Below, piece after piece: positions 18,646 through 22,193 of a stretch of 22,193 nucleotides of DNA; within the stretch, counting starts at the first letter, position 1; every line of letters starts with the position of its first letter. The stretch is from Priapulus caudatus (lineage: Eukaryota; Priapulida; Priapulimorpha; Priapulimorphida; Priapulidae), in NCBI RefSeq assembly GCF_000485595.1, contig NW_014578228.1:1-22193 (forward strand), in the 5' to 3' direction. The position numbers and the translations under genes were made by a program. A model generated the notes under the pieces. It was not told the DNA's origin and made no database searches. It saw only the letters and a list, made by a program, of their open reading frames with translations.

Positions 18646-19521
18646 TGGAACTCGCGGCAACCACCCCGCACTCACACCAAAAACATGCCCACATCAGAAA
18701 ATTCTTAGCATTCATATGCATCTTCTAAATACCAGTGGATCAATTCAAGTCATATTAGCAGCATTCCGCATAGTAATATTGCCATACTCGATGTGCATTC
18801 CCCATACCAAATATGCCATACTCATTTGAATTTCTATACCGACAAACCCCCATACTCATGTTCAAATGAATTTTCCCGCTTAGCCAGATACACCATACTC
18901 AATTGCATTTCCCCCACACGTCTCCTCAAGTGTGCTAATGAATAGATATAGCATAACACCGTTAGACCACCCGCACACAAGCTTGCAACACACAGTGTAT
19001 TGATATACGCACTAAGCTTAATCCTCTGAGGAAGGCGACGCCGAGAACTTACATGTCACCTGATCTCGCTCCTGTCTATCTCTCGATTCACATCAAGATC
19101 GACATGAGCTGCTCAACAGAAAACTCGTTGCTTGGCACGCCTCCCCATCCCTGCAGAGGCTAAGACAACACCGACGACACCGTTACCAAGTACAATGTTT
19201 TAATTTGTGCACTATGCAGATCACTATGCGTCGAGGTAATATTTTAATTCGTGCATTAACTAATGTTATGCACGAAAGATTTGTTTATTTTCCCATGTCC
19301 CTCAGTGGCAGAAGATCAGATTGAGAAGACGCAACGCTGTTAAACCCATCGAGTATACGTTATTAATTGTACATGAAACTTGAGAACAAATAACAAATTA
19401 AAACTGAAAACCCACGTCTCCTTACTCACTGCAGGAATTAACAATTGTCACGGCACTAATGAATCGTTTATTGTGGGAGTTTTCGTGCGAGCCCTCTGAC
19501 GTCACCGCGACGCTCTCTCAC
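18646..19521. other. no gene; degenerate CCATACTCAA repeats at 18780-18915
   Basis: CCATACTC followed by an AATTGCATTTCCCC-like tail recurs four times (18782, 18817, 18851, 18889), a decayed tandem repeat with unequal spacing. The remainder shows no coding match and contains no continuation of GK5. Confidence 0.5.

Positions 19522-22193
<2,672 letters not shown>

Noticed and set aside
19497-19504. CRE-type TGACGTCA near a GK5 exon
   Set aside because: It lies in the intron just past a donor site with no sign of a promoter, so it is probably coincidental.

Overview
The window is eukaryotic, intron-bearing and crowded with mobile elements. Genes have GT-AG introns, AATAAA-type signals and no bacterial features. 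The best-supported host gene is a fragment of glycerol kinase 5 (GK5). The mix of ZMYM1-like hAT genes, a CR1/Jockey-type LINE, TTAGGG-like repeats and minisatellites sitting on splice sites points to a marine invertebrate deuterostome. I favour amphioxus (Branchiostoma), where minisatellites at exon/intron borders have been described as far as I recall. The species call is an inference.

Layout. 1-288: tandem array of a 79-bp unit. 411-688: a CRE site and a short acidic first exon that resembles P2X7-intracellular-domain-like proteins, ended by a hAT-like terminus. 990-4538 (minus): a hAT-superfamily, ZMYM1-like gene that I could assemble by eye into 8 exons, with every phase consistent, giving an uninterrupted protein of 825 residues. 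5011-5147: a 21-bp tandem repeat. 5600-5733: an orphan hAT-like end. 6574-7322: a tandem duplication, a long hairpin and a foldback element containing TTAGGG-like repeats. About 7650-12410: a roughly 4.8-kb DNA transposon with long inverted arms. It carries, on the minus strand, a decayed gene with a transposase C-terminal part, a FEN1/XPG-like nuclease and a Cys-rich tail; this is Academ-like in my judgement. Its nuclease part is split by a 740-bp TIR element. 12409-12600: a MITE abutting the right arm. 12650-13140: a LINE reverse transcriptase remnant. 13386-13635 and 14475-14865: two more small inverted-repeat elements. 15006-17808: a Ty3/gypsy LTR retrotransposon with both LTRs, PBS, PPT and 5-bp target duplication, but only RNase H and integrase remnants inside. 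18364-18645: a possible secreted Cys-rich peptide. 19522-20946 (minus): four GK5 exons. 20947-22193: a 50-bp minisatellite running off the window edge.

The most unusual pattern is at GK5. The exon at 20819-20946 has a tandem array on each side, and each array is built from that exon's own splice signal. Downstream are about seven 21-bp units, most starting CAG|GTRAG. Upstream are about 25 50-bp units, each a pyrimidine tract ending CTGCAG|G. The genes in the window do not form a pathway; apart from GK5 and perhaps the peptide and the first exon, they are independent mobile elements. Several regions (right LTR, final minisatellite, one GK5 exon) show many single-base indels, so some apparent frameshifts may be assembly noise.
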